From Geitlerinema sp. S16 (GTDB lineage: Bacteria; Cyanobacteriota; Cyanobacteriia; Cyanobacteriales; Geitlerinemataceae), in contig JAABST010000008.1 of assembly GCA_011390275.1 (NCBI GenBank), positions 1 to 64,000 on the forward strand: a stretch of 64,000 nucleotides of DNA, written 5' to 3'. Of the stretch, positions 9,231 through 18,900 are shown piece after piece; position 1 is the stretch's first letter, and each line of letters opens with the position of its first letter. The position numbers and the translations under genes were made by a program. Below the pieces are notes generated by a model. It saw only the letters and a program-made list of their open reading frames with translations, was not told the DNA's origin and made no database searches.

Positions 9231-11918
9231 CTATGTCAGCCCCTCAAACAGTTCGGGAACACGATCGCGTAGTGCAGCATTCAGCTCCGGCAGGCGATCG
9301 CGCATCTCCAGATACCAATCGTAGCGCTCGCGATAATGATGGGAAATCAAGCGGTGGTCGCGCACATGTGCGTAGGCATTCGCCGCGATCTCACGCCGCC
9401 AATCATCATTTTCGATCACTTGATGCAATAACACCTCAAACTCCTCCGGGGTCTGAAACATCAGCGCGGTTTTCCCATGCTCCACCGACCCCTTGTACAC
9501 CGTCGGACTCACCAAAGTCACCACCCCACGTCCCGCACATTCAATAAACTTGAGGTCGGATTTCATGCCGTTAAACTCGGTGGGGTTGAGCGGCAATAAG
9601 GCTACGTCGCATTCCCGCAGGATTTCATGGTAGCGATCGTAGGTACAGGTCGCCTCGAAGGACTTATGCGGGGTTTTGATTGCGTTGTAGAAGTGCCGAT
9701 CGTGAACGACGCGCACATGAATGCGATCACCAAAATCATTCAGCGTGCGATTCAATCCCTCCATCAACGGCTGCCAGTCCGGTTCACGGTTGAGCGCTCC
9801 GAAAAAGATCGTCACGGGGGCGCGATCGTCATACACACGCGGCGGCGGTAGCTCGGGCAACTGGTTGGGAATAACCTTGACGTAGGGGTTGAACTGGCGG
9901 AGAAATTCGGCTAGGGGTTCGGTCGAGGTTTGGATACAGTGACAGGATCGGAATGTGAAGAAATCGGATTCGATGTGACTCGCCCAAAAGCGCGGATCGT
10001 CATCGATTTCCGTCACGATCAGATAGTTGTCCCGCAAAATGCGCTGCTGTCGAGCGATACCCGTCTCTAGATCGAGCTGTGCGCGTTGCCAAATAAAGAC
10101 TTTTTCCTCGTTCGGACGTTCTGGCAGCAAGGTCAAGGCACGGACGCTGGAATTGGTTCGCACGCCCGGTATGGCCTGCAAGAGTCGATCGGGCTGATAG
10201 ACCCGCACGCGATCGGAGGCCATCGTCGAGATCAGTAGCGTCTGAACCAGCAGCAGGCGCGGTTTCGCGGGCGCTTTCCAGACTCGGAAAATATGGTGCG
10301 AGGTGCGAGCGGTGAGCTTGAACATCGCGGGATCGAATTGAAACGCTTGGGCGGCGTCATCGAGACGATCGTAAAGCCAGGTCGCAAGCGCTTCTGGCGG
10401 TTCATCGCCTGTTTCATCCAGCACGCGCACGTCCAGAGCCGTTAAGCCCGATCGTGCACAAATCTGCTGGGCTTCATCGATTGTGTAGCCGCGCGGTCGC
10501 CGCTGACCGGAGAGGAAGGCGACAATTTCACCCCAGTAGTTTGGATTGGGCAAGGCGAACAGGACAATACCTTCGGGGCGTAGCCAGGTTTGTTGCTGGG
10601 CGACGATCGCCTCGAAGTGGGGCGATTCTGCCACCTCTGGGCGATAGACAATGCAGTCGAGACTACCGGGCGCAATGTCGCAACTTTCGTGATCGAGTTG
10701 GGGCAGGGCTGCGATCGGTTCCGCAATGACGCGATCGATCTTGGTCGCGGCGTGGCGGGCATCTTCGGCGGTGAAGGCAATCCCAGTGTAGTGACAGGCG
10801 GGGGCGACGCGCTTAAACTGTTCGCCCATTGTGCCATCTTCGCAGCCGACTTCTAAGACCCGTTTGGCATCACCGGGGATCAGACTCAACAGCATATCGG
10901 CGATCGGCTCGACTTCGATCGGTTCTAACGCTTCCACCAATTCGATTTTGTCCGGCGGTTTTGGGGACGGTTCCTCGGTGGCGGCAGGCGTTGCGGTTGA
11001 GGCGGGGGGGAGGTGTTTCGACGTGGCCGACGATGACGCTAAGGTCGATTGCGGGGTTCGATCGCGGCCTTCGGCGTTGGCGTCGGGTTGATTCGAGGTG
11101 TCCGAGGTGTCCGAGGTGCGGGACAGGTCAAATTCGCCGACATCGCCTTCGCGACCGTTGAGATACGGCCAGACTTTGGGACGATCGCCCAGGCCAAGCC
11201 GTTCGATTTCGCGGCGATGCATGTTCAAAATCGTGCTGCGTGTTCGGCGTTTGACCGCGTCGCCACCGCGTTGATTGAAATGGTCGGAATAACTTTCAGG
11301 GCGAATATCGCAGTGTAGGCGGATGTCGGGGACAAGCTGGCCGCGATAGCCCGCAAAGGCCAGTTTGAGGAATAGATCGTAGTCTTCCAGCACGCGCAAC
11401 TGGGGCGTAAAGCCATCCACATGATCGAACGCCTTGCGGGGAACCAGCGAACAGACGCTCATAAATGGACTATCGATCAGCCGCTCGATCGACCATTTTG
11501 CACCGCCAATGGGTCGATCCATCGCCCCCTGTAAACGGATCGGCGTATAAAACGGCGCGACTTTCTCGGGTGCGGCCTCGGCAACGCGCACGAGGGTTTC
11601 GATGAAGTGAGGCTCGATCGTGTCGTCGCAATCGAGAAAGAGCAGATATTTTCCCTGAGACGACTGCACGCCGCGATTGCGGGCTGGGCCGGGGCCTTGG
11701 CGAGACGCTGATTCGATGAACTGAAAGGAGTAATCTTGAGTCAGGGATCGCAGTGTGTTTACACTGTCATCGATCGACGCATCATCAATAATGATGTGCT
11801 CGATCGCGGTGTAGGTCGAATTTTTAACGCTATCGAGTACACGCTGAAGAAACGGCTGGCCGTTATAACAGGGCGTAATCACGCTAACGAGAGGCTGGCT
11901 CATTGACTTAGGGGGCAA
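9231..11918 (-). CDS. Three-domain glycosyltransferase/methyltransferase fusion
   Basis: 895 residues with three enzymatic modules. Residues 8-240 are a family-2 glycosyltransferase (VSVITPCYNGQPFL, IIDDASIDDS, LLFLDCDDTIEP). After a disordered Ser/Thr/Pro linker (about residues 270-325) comes a class I SAM-dependent methyltransferase, with motif I VLEVGCEDGTMG. From about residue 555 (RLLLVQTLLISTMASDRVRV) to the end is a GT-B-like glycosyltransferase, with VVTLVSPTVYKGSVEHGKTA and a typical C-terminal helical region. Such modular proteins build or decorate surface glycans in cyanobacteria. The substrates are unknown. There are no membrane helices, so it acts in the cytosol or at the inner face of the membrane. 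Confidence 0.85.
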   Translation of the reverse strand: MPPKSMSQPLVSVITPCYNGQPFLQRVLDSVKNSTYTAIEHIIIDDASIDDSVNTLRSLTQDYSFQFIESASRQGPGPARNRGVQSSQGKYLLFLDCDDTIEPHFIETLVRVAEAAPEKVAPFYTPIRLQGAMDRPIGGAKWSIERLIDSPFMSVCSLVPRKAFDHVDGFTPQLRVLEDYDLFLKLAFAGYRGQLVPDIRLHCDIRPESYSDHFNQRGGDAVKRRTRSTILNMHRREIERLGLGDRPKVWPYLNGREGDVGEFDLSRTSDTSDTSNQPDANAEGRDRTPQSTLASSSATSKHLPPASTATPAATEEPSPKPPDKIELVEALEPIEVEPIADMLLSLIPGDAKRVLEVGCEDGTMGEQFKRVAPACHYTGIAFTAEDARHAATKIDRVIAEPIAALPQLDHESCDIAPGSLDCIVYRPEVAESPHFEAIVAQQQTWLRPEGIVLFALPNPNYWGEIVAFLSGQRRPRGYTIDEAQQICARSGLTALDVRVLDETGDEPPEALATWLYDRLDDAAQAFQFDPAMFKLTARTSHHIFRVWKAPAKPRLLLVQTLLISTMASDRVRVYQPDRLLQAIPGVRTNSSVRALTLLPERPNEEKVFIWQRAQLDLETGIARQQRILRDNYLIVTEIDDDPRFWASHIESDFFTFRSCHCIQTSTEPLAEFLRQFNPYVKVIPNQLPELPPPRVYDDRAPVTIFFGALNREPDWQPLMEGLNRTLNDFGDRIHVRVVHDRHFYNAIKTPHKSFEATCTYDRYHEILRECDVALLPLNPTEFNGMKSDLKFIECAGRGVVTLVSPTVYKGSVEHGKTALMFQTPEEFEVLLHQVIENDDWRREIAANAYAHVRDHRLISHHYRERYDWYLEMRDRLPELNAALRDRVPELFEGLT

Positions 11919-12158
11919 CGCGATCGGAACACTTCAGCGCGGACTGTGGCAAGAAACCGCAAGAAACTCAGACAATGCTACAGCCTCAAGGTCGCTCTTG
12001 CCGGGTCACTGAATCATCCTCCCGTGGCGCAGAGCCACAATCAGGAGAGCGATCGCTATGATTTGTGACCCTTTGCGACCCGTCCAGACCCTTAACGGGA
12101 CGCGATATACTCGAATATCGTTCCAATCGATCGTCCTACAAGCACGCCAAAACACACC

Positions 12159-12341
12159 ATGACGACTCACTTCATCACCGCCGAAATCGATCTCACCGCC
12201 TCGCCCCAAGATCTCCCGAAACAAATCGAAGCCGAACTCGAAAAGCGTGGCGAACCCCTGCGCTGGGCGGTAACAGAGGTGGACGAAACCACCGGTAAAG
12301 CGAAGGTCGAAGCGGTTGTGACTCAACCGACTCAAGCCTAG
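12159..12341 (+). CDS. Small conserved-type protein, 60 residues
   Basis: Starts MTTHFITAEIDLTASPQDLP and contains EAELEKRGEPLRWAVTEVD followed by a short beta-rich end (KAKVEAVVTQ). The codon use matches neighbouring genes. The alternating beta-strand and helix pattern with a conserved Trp suggests a real small folded domain. Its function is unknown. It lies about 120 bp before hisE in the same direction and might be co-transcribed with it. Confidence 0.65.
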   Translation: MTTHFITAEIDLTASPQDLPKQIEAELEKRGEPLRWAVTEVDETTGKAKVEAVVTQPTQA

Positions 12342-12462
12342 ATTTTTGGCCTAAATCACTGGCCTCCCTCACCTCTTGAAAATCTTGCCGAATTTACGGC
12401 TTGACTCAACCTTTTCGCCTGCCATCCCTAAATCTCTCGCCCATCCCCTGACGTTTGCCACC

Positions 12463-12789
12463 ATGTCCCCAGCGGAATCCTCCACCTCGCCCGATCGCGA
12501 TGCCAGCCTTGATGCGACCCTCTCGCACCTGTTCGCGACCATCTGCGATCGGCGCGATCGCCCCAACGACAGCTCCTACACCTGCAAACTCTTCGCCGGG
12601 GGCGACAACAAAATCCTCAAGAAAATCGGCGAAGAAGCCGCTGAGGTCGTGATGGCCTGCAAGGACGATGCACCGGATGAAATTGCAGGCGAAGTGGCGG
12701 ATTTGTTCTATCACGCTCTCGTTGCGATCGCCCATCACAACGTCGATCTCGATGATGTCTACCGTAAGCTCGAAGCCCGTCGCCGCTAA
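12463..12789 (+). CDS. hisE: Phosphoribosyl-ATP pyrophosphatase
   Basis: Hydrolyses phosphoribosyl-ATP to phosphoribosyl-AMP in the second step of histidine synthesis. The MazG-like all-alpha fold shows in SSYTCKLFAGGDNKILKKIG, then EEAAEVVMACKD and EVADLFYHALVAI. These carry the metal-binding EExxE and ExxD pattern of HisE. The protein is free-standing, whereas many cyanobacteria fuse it behind the cyclohydrolase HisI, and no HisI sequence precedes it here. ATG 12463 gives 108 residues. The longer TTG start at 12376 would add 29 non-conserved residues. Repeat copy C begins right at its stop. Confidence 0.92.
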   Translation: MSPAESSTSPDRDASLDATLSHLFATICDRRDRPNDSSYTCKLFAGGDNKILKKIGEEAAEVVMACKDDAPDEIAGEVADLFYHALVAIAHHNVDLDDVYRKLEARRR

Positions 12790-12847
12790 CGTGCCATAAC
12801 GGATACTTAATTCGCTGCTCGATCGTGGTGGGCAATGCCCACCCTAC
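12790..12847. repeat. Palindromic intergenic repeat, copy C (degenerate left arm)
   Basis: The right arm GTGGTGGGCAATGCCCACCCTAC (12825-12847) is intact. The left arm is reduced to GTGCCATAACGGATAC, which matches the inner part of the other copies. It fills the space between the convergent stops of hisE (12789) and the lysozyme gene (12859). Confidence 0.75.
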
Positions 12848-12858
12848 GGGTTGAACTA

Positions 12859-14250
12859 TTACTGATTGCGCCAAATCCGCGCAAACTCCGTCACCTGAGC
12901 GCCTGACAACTGATTTTGCAGCCACTCAAACGCCTGCTGCTGCTGCGGCATCCCCTGGTAATACTTCGCCGCATCAACCAACTTCAGTGACGGCGTCACC
13001 ACCGGCGCAATATCGCGCCAGCGCCGCGTAAACTCCGTGAGCGTAGCGCTCGATAACTGCGATTGCAGCCAGACCAACGCCTGATTTTGGCTCGCCAAAC
13101 CTTGATAGAACCGCGCCACATTCACCAAGCGAATCGGAGCGGTTGTACTCGCGACATTGCGCCAACGGCGGGCAAAATCGAGCATCACGGTTGCCGAGAC
13201 TTGCTCTTGGAGCCAATCTAGCGCCTGAATTTGATGCGTTAGGTTTTGGTAATACTTCGTGACGTCGATGAGAGAAACGCCGGTCGCGGTTTCGGGAACG
13301 CTGACGATCAGCGTTCCTGGTGTTCCCGGCGTTCCCGGATTTCCCGGCGTTGTGGGATCGCTATCCTTCACCGGGTCTGTGACGATCGGCGTAAAAACAG
13401 GCGGGCTGACCGGCGGTGGTGTAACAACACCTGTACCGCCCGTGCCGCCCGTACTGCCCATGCCGCCAGGTACTACTCCATTTTGATCCAGCAAATACGC
13501 CCAAGTGCGCGGATCAACCTCACCCGTTGATTTCAGTCCCGCCTGTTTCTGAAAGGTCTCGACCGCCGTTTGGGTATTGCGTCCAAACACACCGTCGATA
13601 ATTCCCGGATCGATGCCGCGATCCTTAAGGCGACGCTGCACAATTTCGATGCTGGAGCCGACTTTTCCCGTCTTGGGCTGGTTGTAGCGGTTGACATCAA
13701 CACCGCCGACGACGCCGTTAATGCTGCCGCGATCGGTATACTGCCACAGCGTCCAGGTGTCCCAACCGCCCGTCACCCAGGGTTCGGGATCGCTGGTGTA
13801 GTGGGCAATCCAGAGGGGATAGTCTGCAAAGCGCGAGAGATTTCCGATGCGCTCCCAAAATCCCGGATAGGTGTAGACGATCGGGCGACGCTTGGTTGCA
13901 GCTTCGACGATATCCAGCCAGGTTTGCATCCCCGCCGTTAGGCTATCGGTGCTGACATTATCCGTCGTCTCGATATCCAAGACTGCCGGAAAATCTCCCG
14001 GTTCCAGCTTCACCGTGTTCAGAAAATTTTGCGCCTGAGCGACGGCATCGGTGCGCGGTCGAAAGAAGTGATACGCCCCGCGCACGATTCCCGCCGATCG
14101 CATCTCGCTCCAGTTGCGACTAAACGTATCCGCGACAAACGTCGCCCCCTCGGTGGCCTTTGTAAAGCCGTACCCAATCCCCGAGCTGGCGACCGCTTTC
14201 CAATTCACCTGTCCCTGATAGTCCGAAACGTCGATTCCGCTTACGTCCAT
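12859..14250 (-). CDS. GH25 lysozyme with peptidoglycan-binding domain and three repeat modules
   Basis: 463 residues. Residues 1-190 are a glycoside hydrolase family 25 domain: GIDVSDYQGQVNW at the N-terminus, RGAYHFFRP, and PAVLDIETTD with the catalytic acid pair D-x-E. These enzymes cleave the MurNAc-GlcNAc bond of peptidoglycan. Residues about 200-260 (SSIEIVQRRLKDRG, GVFGRNTQTAVETFQKQAG) form a PG_binding_1 domain. After a Gly/Pro/Thr linker come three tandem units of about 60 residues, each with a YYQG...Q..A..WLQ.QLS...EF.R.WR pattern. No signal peptide is evident, so export is unexplained. A role in wall remodelling is inferred. Confidence 0.88.
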   Translation of the reverse strand: MDVSGIDVSDYQGQVNWKAVASSGIGYGFTKATEGATFVADTFSRNWSEMRSAGIVRGAYHFFRPRTDAVAQAQNFLNTVKLEPGDFPAVLDIETTDNVSTDSLTAGMQTWLDIVEAATKRRPIVYTYPGFWERIGNLSRFADYPLWIAHYTSDPEPWVTGGWDTWTLWQYTDRGSINGVVGGVDVNRYNQPKTGKVGSSIEIVQRRLKDRGIDPGIIDGVFGRNTQTAVETFQKQAGLKSTGEVDPRTWAYLLDQNGVVPGGMGSTGGTGGTGVVTPPPVSPPVFTPIVTDPVKDSDPTTPGNPGTPGTPGTLIVSVPETATGVSLIDVTKYYQNLTHQIQALDWLQEQVSATVMLDFARRWRNVASTTAPIRLVNVARFYQGLASQNQALVWLQSQLSSATLTEFTRRWRDIAPVVTPSLKLVDAAKYYQGMPQQQQAFEWLQNQLSGAQVTEFARIWRNQ

Positions 14251-14542
14251 AGTCTTTTCGAGTCTTCTCGGCGATTCACGCGATAGCGAAATAAGGCTCT
14301 GCTATCGATGGCTCGCATCATGCTAGCATTTCCGACTCTGACGACGATCCGGCTTTTTTGGATTTGCCTCGAAATTTGCTCAACTTATCGCAATGTCAAT
14401 GATTGTCGGATGATTGCCGCGATTTGCTGCGATTTGCGGCACAAGCGGGCAAGACCTTGAGCCATCCTGTCAGTCGAGGGCAGTTACTGGCGCAATCATG
14501 ACTAGGTTAATCGGTGACGTTTAATCGGTGGCTCGTCTGTCA

Positions 14543-14908
14543 CTACTCTGCGGCGGCTTGCACTTCTTGCTGCGTGATCAGCATGTCATTATCGATCGCT
14601 AAATACTCATCACCCTCTTGAACGGCGTAACGACGATCGCGCGTTTCAAGCACTGGAAAATCAACAAATCCGCTTAGATCTTTAGCTTCTCCCACAAGAT
14701 ATAACACATCATCTTCTTGACAAATTGAAACGTAGAAATCATCCGTTTCAAACATATCAACATCTTCCCAGCCCATTTGTCCGCAGGTGTCCCAATATTG
14801 CGCGATCGTCGTTGATGTTGCGGGTTCGATCGTGTCAGCCATGGCGGGACTCATCGCGATGCTGCCAAGGAAAGCAATAAGCGGAGTGAAAACAGTACGT
14901 TTCAGCAT
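14543..14908 (-). CDS. Small secreted acidic protein of unknown function
   Basis: 121 residues. A signal peptide (FTPLIAFLGSIAMSPAMA, cleavage after AMA near residue 24) precedes an acidic mature part rich in Asp/Glu and aromatic residues (QMGWEDVDMFETDDFYVS). Two Cys residues (TCGQMG and SICQED) could form a disulfide. Its base composition is somewhat AT-richer than its neighbours. No known domain is recognised. The preceding 292-bp gap shows no gene or clear signal. Confidence 0.6.
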   Translation of the reverse strand: MLKRTVFTPLIAFLGSIAMSPAMADTIEPATSTTIAQYWDTCGQMGWEDVDMFETDDFYVSICQEDDVLYLVGEAKDLSGFVDFPVLETRDRRYAVQEGDEYLAIDNDMLITQQEVQAAAE

Positions 14909-15169
14909 GGTGGTAGCTCCCGTTTTCTTTTTCTCTGTATATTCATTTTATCGCATCCTTTATCGATCGCAAATTAAGAATCAATACGTTGAAAATGAAC
15001 GAATCTAAAAAATAAATATTTATATTTATTCCTGTTTTTAATCTGAGCTGTTTGATGTGAGTTGAAGGTTGAAAATACTACATTTTTGGCTCTGGACAGG
15101 CGAGCCGTCTCGTTGAAAATGACGATAAATGGATCAGCATCTTCATCAATCTACAATCTGGGGAGGGCG

Positions 15170-15202
15170 AGAAGTCCGACTTTTCTAGAAAGTCGAACTT
15201 CT
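15170..15202. repeat. Short hairpin repeat, family 2, copy 1
   Basis: AGAAGTCCGACTTTT pairs with AAAGTCGAACTTCT across a three-base loop, forming a stem of about 14 bp with one mismatch. It is followed by GGGATGGACGATT. A second member with the same stem and a near-identical trailing sequence lies at 29508-29540. It sits 30 bp beyond the stop of the pentapeptide gene and could act as its transcription terminator. Confidence 0.75.
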
Positions 15203-15231
15203 GGGATGGACGATTATTTTCGGATAATACT

Positions 15232-15750
15232 CTAACAGCCAAGACTGTCGCGCGTTGCAACGCCGGTGGTGGGGTTCACGCCGTCGGCATACTCACACAG
15301 GCGAACTTGCTGCATTCGATCCAAAATCGTGCCGGAAAAATCCGCGCCGTCCACCGTGGCCTGATAAAACGACGAACCCGAGGCGATCGCATCCGTAAAC
15401 ACCGCGTTGGTTAAATCCGCTTGCTCGAAGTGAACGCGATCGGCGAAGGTTTCCGCCAAATTGACATCACGTAAATTCGCGCCAATCAACACCGCCTTCG
15501 TTAAAAATCCGCCATAGAGATTCGTGCCGTGTAAGTCGGCCTCTTTCAGGTTGGCAGCGGCCAGCGATGCACCCGTGAGATCTCGACCGGAGAGATCCGC
15601 GCCCGGTGTATTGGCGTAGGTGAAATCTTCGGTAGCGATCGCCGGAGCAATGCCACTACCCAAGCTCAAAAAGCTGAGGCAGGCAACCATGACGCTACAG
15701 GCGATCGTCAACAGCGCACGAACAAAACGGGAAGGTTTAACGAAGGGCAT
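15232..15750 (-). CDS. Exported pentapeptide-repeat protein
   Basis: 172 residues. A signal peptide ([20 protein letters not shown], then APAIATE) targets it to the lumen or periplasm. Residues 50-145 are pentapeptide repeats A(D/N)Lxx, for example [20 protein letters not shown] and [15 protein letters not shown]. These fold as a right-handed quadrilateral beta-helix. The C-terminus has a Cys pair (RLCEYADG and final SLGC) as in the lumenal TL15/TL17-like pentapeptide proteins of cyanobacteria and plastids. A thylakoid-lumen role is inferred from that resemblance. The exact function is unknown. Confidence 0.85.
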   Translation of the reverse strand: MPFVKPSRFVRALLTIACSVMVACLSFLSLGSGIAPAIATEDFTYANTPGADLSGRDLTGASLAAANLKEADLHGTNLYGGFLTKAVLIGANLRDVNLAETFADRVHFEQADLTNAVFTDAIASGSSFYQATVDGADFSGTILDRMQQVRLCEYADGVNPTTGVATRDSLGC

Positions 15751-15916
15751 GAATAGTTTGGATTTTAGAGTTTGGATCTGCTTTTATCGCGACAGGTCAA
15801 TGTTTTTGCTTATTGATTGACTTGATCGCGACTATGTTGAGCGGTTACAAAACGTTACATCTATTGTGGCATGACACCCCGATTCGCGATGCTTTTCCCG
15901 TCTCTCGTCCTACGAC

Positions 15917-15953
15917 AAAGGATCTCGATCGCGTTTGGCGATCGAGATCTTTT
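15917..15953. terminator. Strong hairpin downstream of the GH15-like gene
   Basis: GATCTCGATCGC and GCGATCGAGATC form a perfect 12-bp stem around a GTTTG loop. AAAG on the left and TTTT on the right extend it. It lies about 25 bp past the minus-strand stop at 15976. The U-run is better on the plus strand. On the minus strand the tail is CTTTGT, so terminator strength is uncertain. Confidence 0.55.
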
Positions 15954-15975
15954 GCTGCGTCTGTGTTAATGCAGC

Positions 15976-18900
15976 TTAGGCTGCAATATCGCCTTCGAGA
16001 TTGGTTAGATATTGGAAGGCACGCACAAAATAGGTGGCGCAGCGGAACGGCGAGGTTTGATAAAACTGGCTCCAGGCATGGGCTTTGTCTTCGTCGTAAC
16101 GATCTCGCCGTTCTGGATGAGCGTCAAACCAGGCCAGACGGACGGCGTGACCGATGAGGACATCTAAAACGATGTAGTCGTCTAGCACCAGATACGGGTT
16201 GCGCTCAAAAATAGCCATCAGTTCGAGTAGAGCCTCGATCGTGAGCTGGCGATATTGGGGCGCATGGATTTTGTTAAGCAAACGCTCGACTCGTAGCGCA
16301 AAATTTTTCTCGCCCGGTGTCATTTCTGAGACGATCGGGTCGCTATCGAGTCGGTTTCGACTTTCGAGCTTGTCACCAATCACCAATCCCTTGCAGTTCT
16401 TCAGCAGCTTCCAAACCCCCGGATAGAAATCCGTCGGAACGCGACCTGCCGCGCCGTCGTGCTGACGCTGACGCTGCCAGTCAGCGTCACGGGCATTATC
16501 GTCCGACTGCTCGGGAAGGACACGCCAATCAAAGGCGCGATCGGTTTGGCGCGGGTGTAGGGTTTCCTGCTGCTGGAGGGTGCTGCCGAGACCGCCGTAG
16601 CCTGCGATCGCGTTCCGCAGACGGGTTTTGATCTCGAATGGCGAGAGGAACATCAGTTGGTTATAGGCTTCGTCTTGGGTGAGTCGCTGTTCGAGAGCCA
16701 GTTCGCTGGTCAGGAGCAAGATCAAATAGCCGACACGCAGGGTTAAGAACCCGTCGAACAAGTGGGGTTCAGTTTTGACGATGCTGCTGAGGTAGATCAA
16801 AATCTCCTGGGTCAGAACGCGATCGCGGATATCTTCCCGACAAAAATGGGCGATTTTGTCGATGATCTCTTCCAAAGAGAGGGGTTCGGTAATCAGTGAA
16901 TCATCACTGAAGGCTTTCCCAATCAGGATTTGCTTTTGACGTACTAGAATATCGGTCACCGCATCGGACAGGCCGATGTTGTAGCGATCGAGCAAACCGG
17001 ACGTGTAGCGAATGATCGACCAGTAGGCTGCATCTTCGCCAGCGGCCTGATCGGAGTGAACAAGGCTCGCTTTCGCGTAGAGTTCTTCAAGCAAGTCTGC
17101 CACCGTGACCGAGAGATCAGACCCGAGACCTGTATCACAGTGGAGATTTTCGAGGTTTGTGATCGTGTGCAGAATCTCAGTTTGCTCGTAAATATTGGCG
17201 GTATTTTGCAATCGTTGAACGAGCGTCTTGACATCACATTCACATTCGATCTCGAACTCCTGACCCGGCGTTAACGGCTGGCTCTGCTCGGGACTAAATA
17301 ACAGCCGCATCACTGGAGCCCCGGCTTTGTCGGAGCTGGCAGAGTCAAACACATGCCCGTGAATAAAATCAACCCGTTCCGTTCCCGATGTTTGGACAAA
17401 CTGTGACAGGGTTCCAAGCTGTACGGGAATGCTGCCGCAACTGCCACTTTCAAGCTGGCGAATTAAGTCAAGAATGGCATCGCGCCCAGTATCGAGCAGT
17501 TGCCGCGTCAACATCAGGGTCATGGTCGGATGCCCGAAACCTTGCCATTGGCGGTAGACGTAGGCCAGTTCGCTACGGATTTGTTCAACGAGGAAATGGT
17601 AGTCCAGGGTGAGGTAAAACTCGCGCTGGTTGAGGAAGGAGGGCAAAAAGACGATCGTCTCGCCACTCACGTGGAAGATGCGCGAGGTGCTGAGGCTGCG
17701 CAGCCGTCGCCCAGGGCGTCCCGAGATGCCGAGTTTATCGTTGCGGCCAATTTGGTTGTAGACCTGGGTGAGGTGATGGGCGGGACGGATTTGGATCGGG
17801 GCGATTTGGTCGGGGGTTTGGGTCGTGATGCCGTAGGTGGCGAGGTCAGCCTGAAGTTGGGAGTCTTCGGCGAGGAGGGCGATTTGGACGAGGGGACGGG
17901 CGGTGACTTGCGATCGCTGGTGGCGTCCGAGGGGATCGAGATCGTTCAGTTCGATCGCGCCATCGTCGAGCAATTTACCGAGCCAATACAGACTTTGCGC
18001 CCACACGAGGGGGAGATTCTCGTTCGGGAGCCGGTCTTGGCTGTGGGGATTTTGACGTTCGGCTTCGATGCGATCGGCGGGAACGTAGTACACCTCGGGC
18101 AGGAGATCCCAGCCGTTGCGCTTGACCGTGACCGCATCCAGTTTTTGGCGATATTTACTCGCCAGGTCTTGTTCGCCGCGAAATAGGTGAAATAAATACT
18201 GATAGGTAAAGAACAGCGGCCATTCGCATTCGATATCGGCGAAACGCTGAAGTTCTTCGGGATCGTAGTGCAGACGTTCGCTATCTTCGATCGCCGTTTG
18301 GTGGCCGTCCCGCAAAAAGCGCTTACAGCCGTAGCGGCCTTCGAGTTTTTCGACGATCGCCTTATAGGTACGATCAATCAAGGCTTGATCTTCGATCGCA
18401 AACGCCGGAAAACCGATCGTACTCAGCACCGCTGCATCGACCTCCTTGGAGGCGGATTCACGGGGAAGCAAGGTTTGCAGTGTTACCCGCGCTCGGGCAA
18501 TCTCATCGGGTAAAACGTGAATCACAGAGGCTTGACCCCCACGCGCTCCGAATAAATTCAGCCCGTCGATCGCGCCAAGCGCCGCTTTGGCCATGCCGAT
18601 CGAGCTGGCATTCAGCTCCGGCTTGCCGTGGTTAATCTTGTTGCCCCGCTCCCAGATGCCATAATCCGGCGTCCGATAGGCGCGACCGATGTAGTACACC
18701 AGGTTTTGGACAAAGTTCACCTCATCGAGACTATGCACGATCGACAAACCCGACGCGGTCATTTGCGCCAACATCAGCACAAACAGCGACGTTGCGTCGA
18801 TTTGCAGATGTCCCCACTGATCATCCTCAACGATTTTGTGGCCGGTTGAGGTGTCGTACTTGGCGTGCAACGCATCGAGGGGAGCTTGGGTGTACTTGAA

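Noticed and set aside
17500..18186. 228-codon plus-strand frame within the GH15-like gene
   Set aside because: An antisense shadow with a composition set by the sense codons. The minus-strand frame carries all the family motifs.
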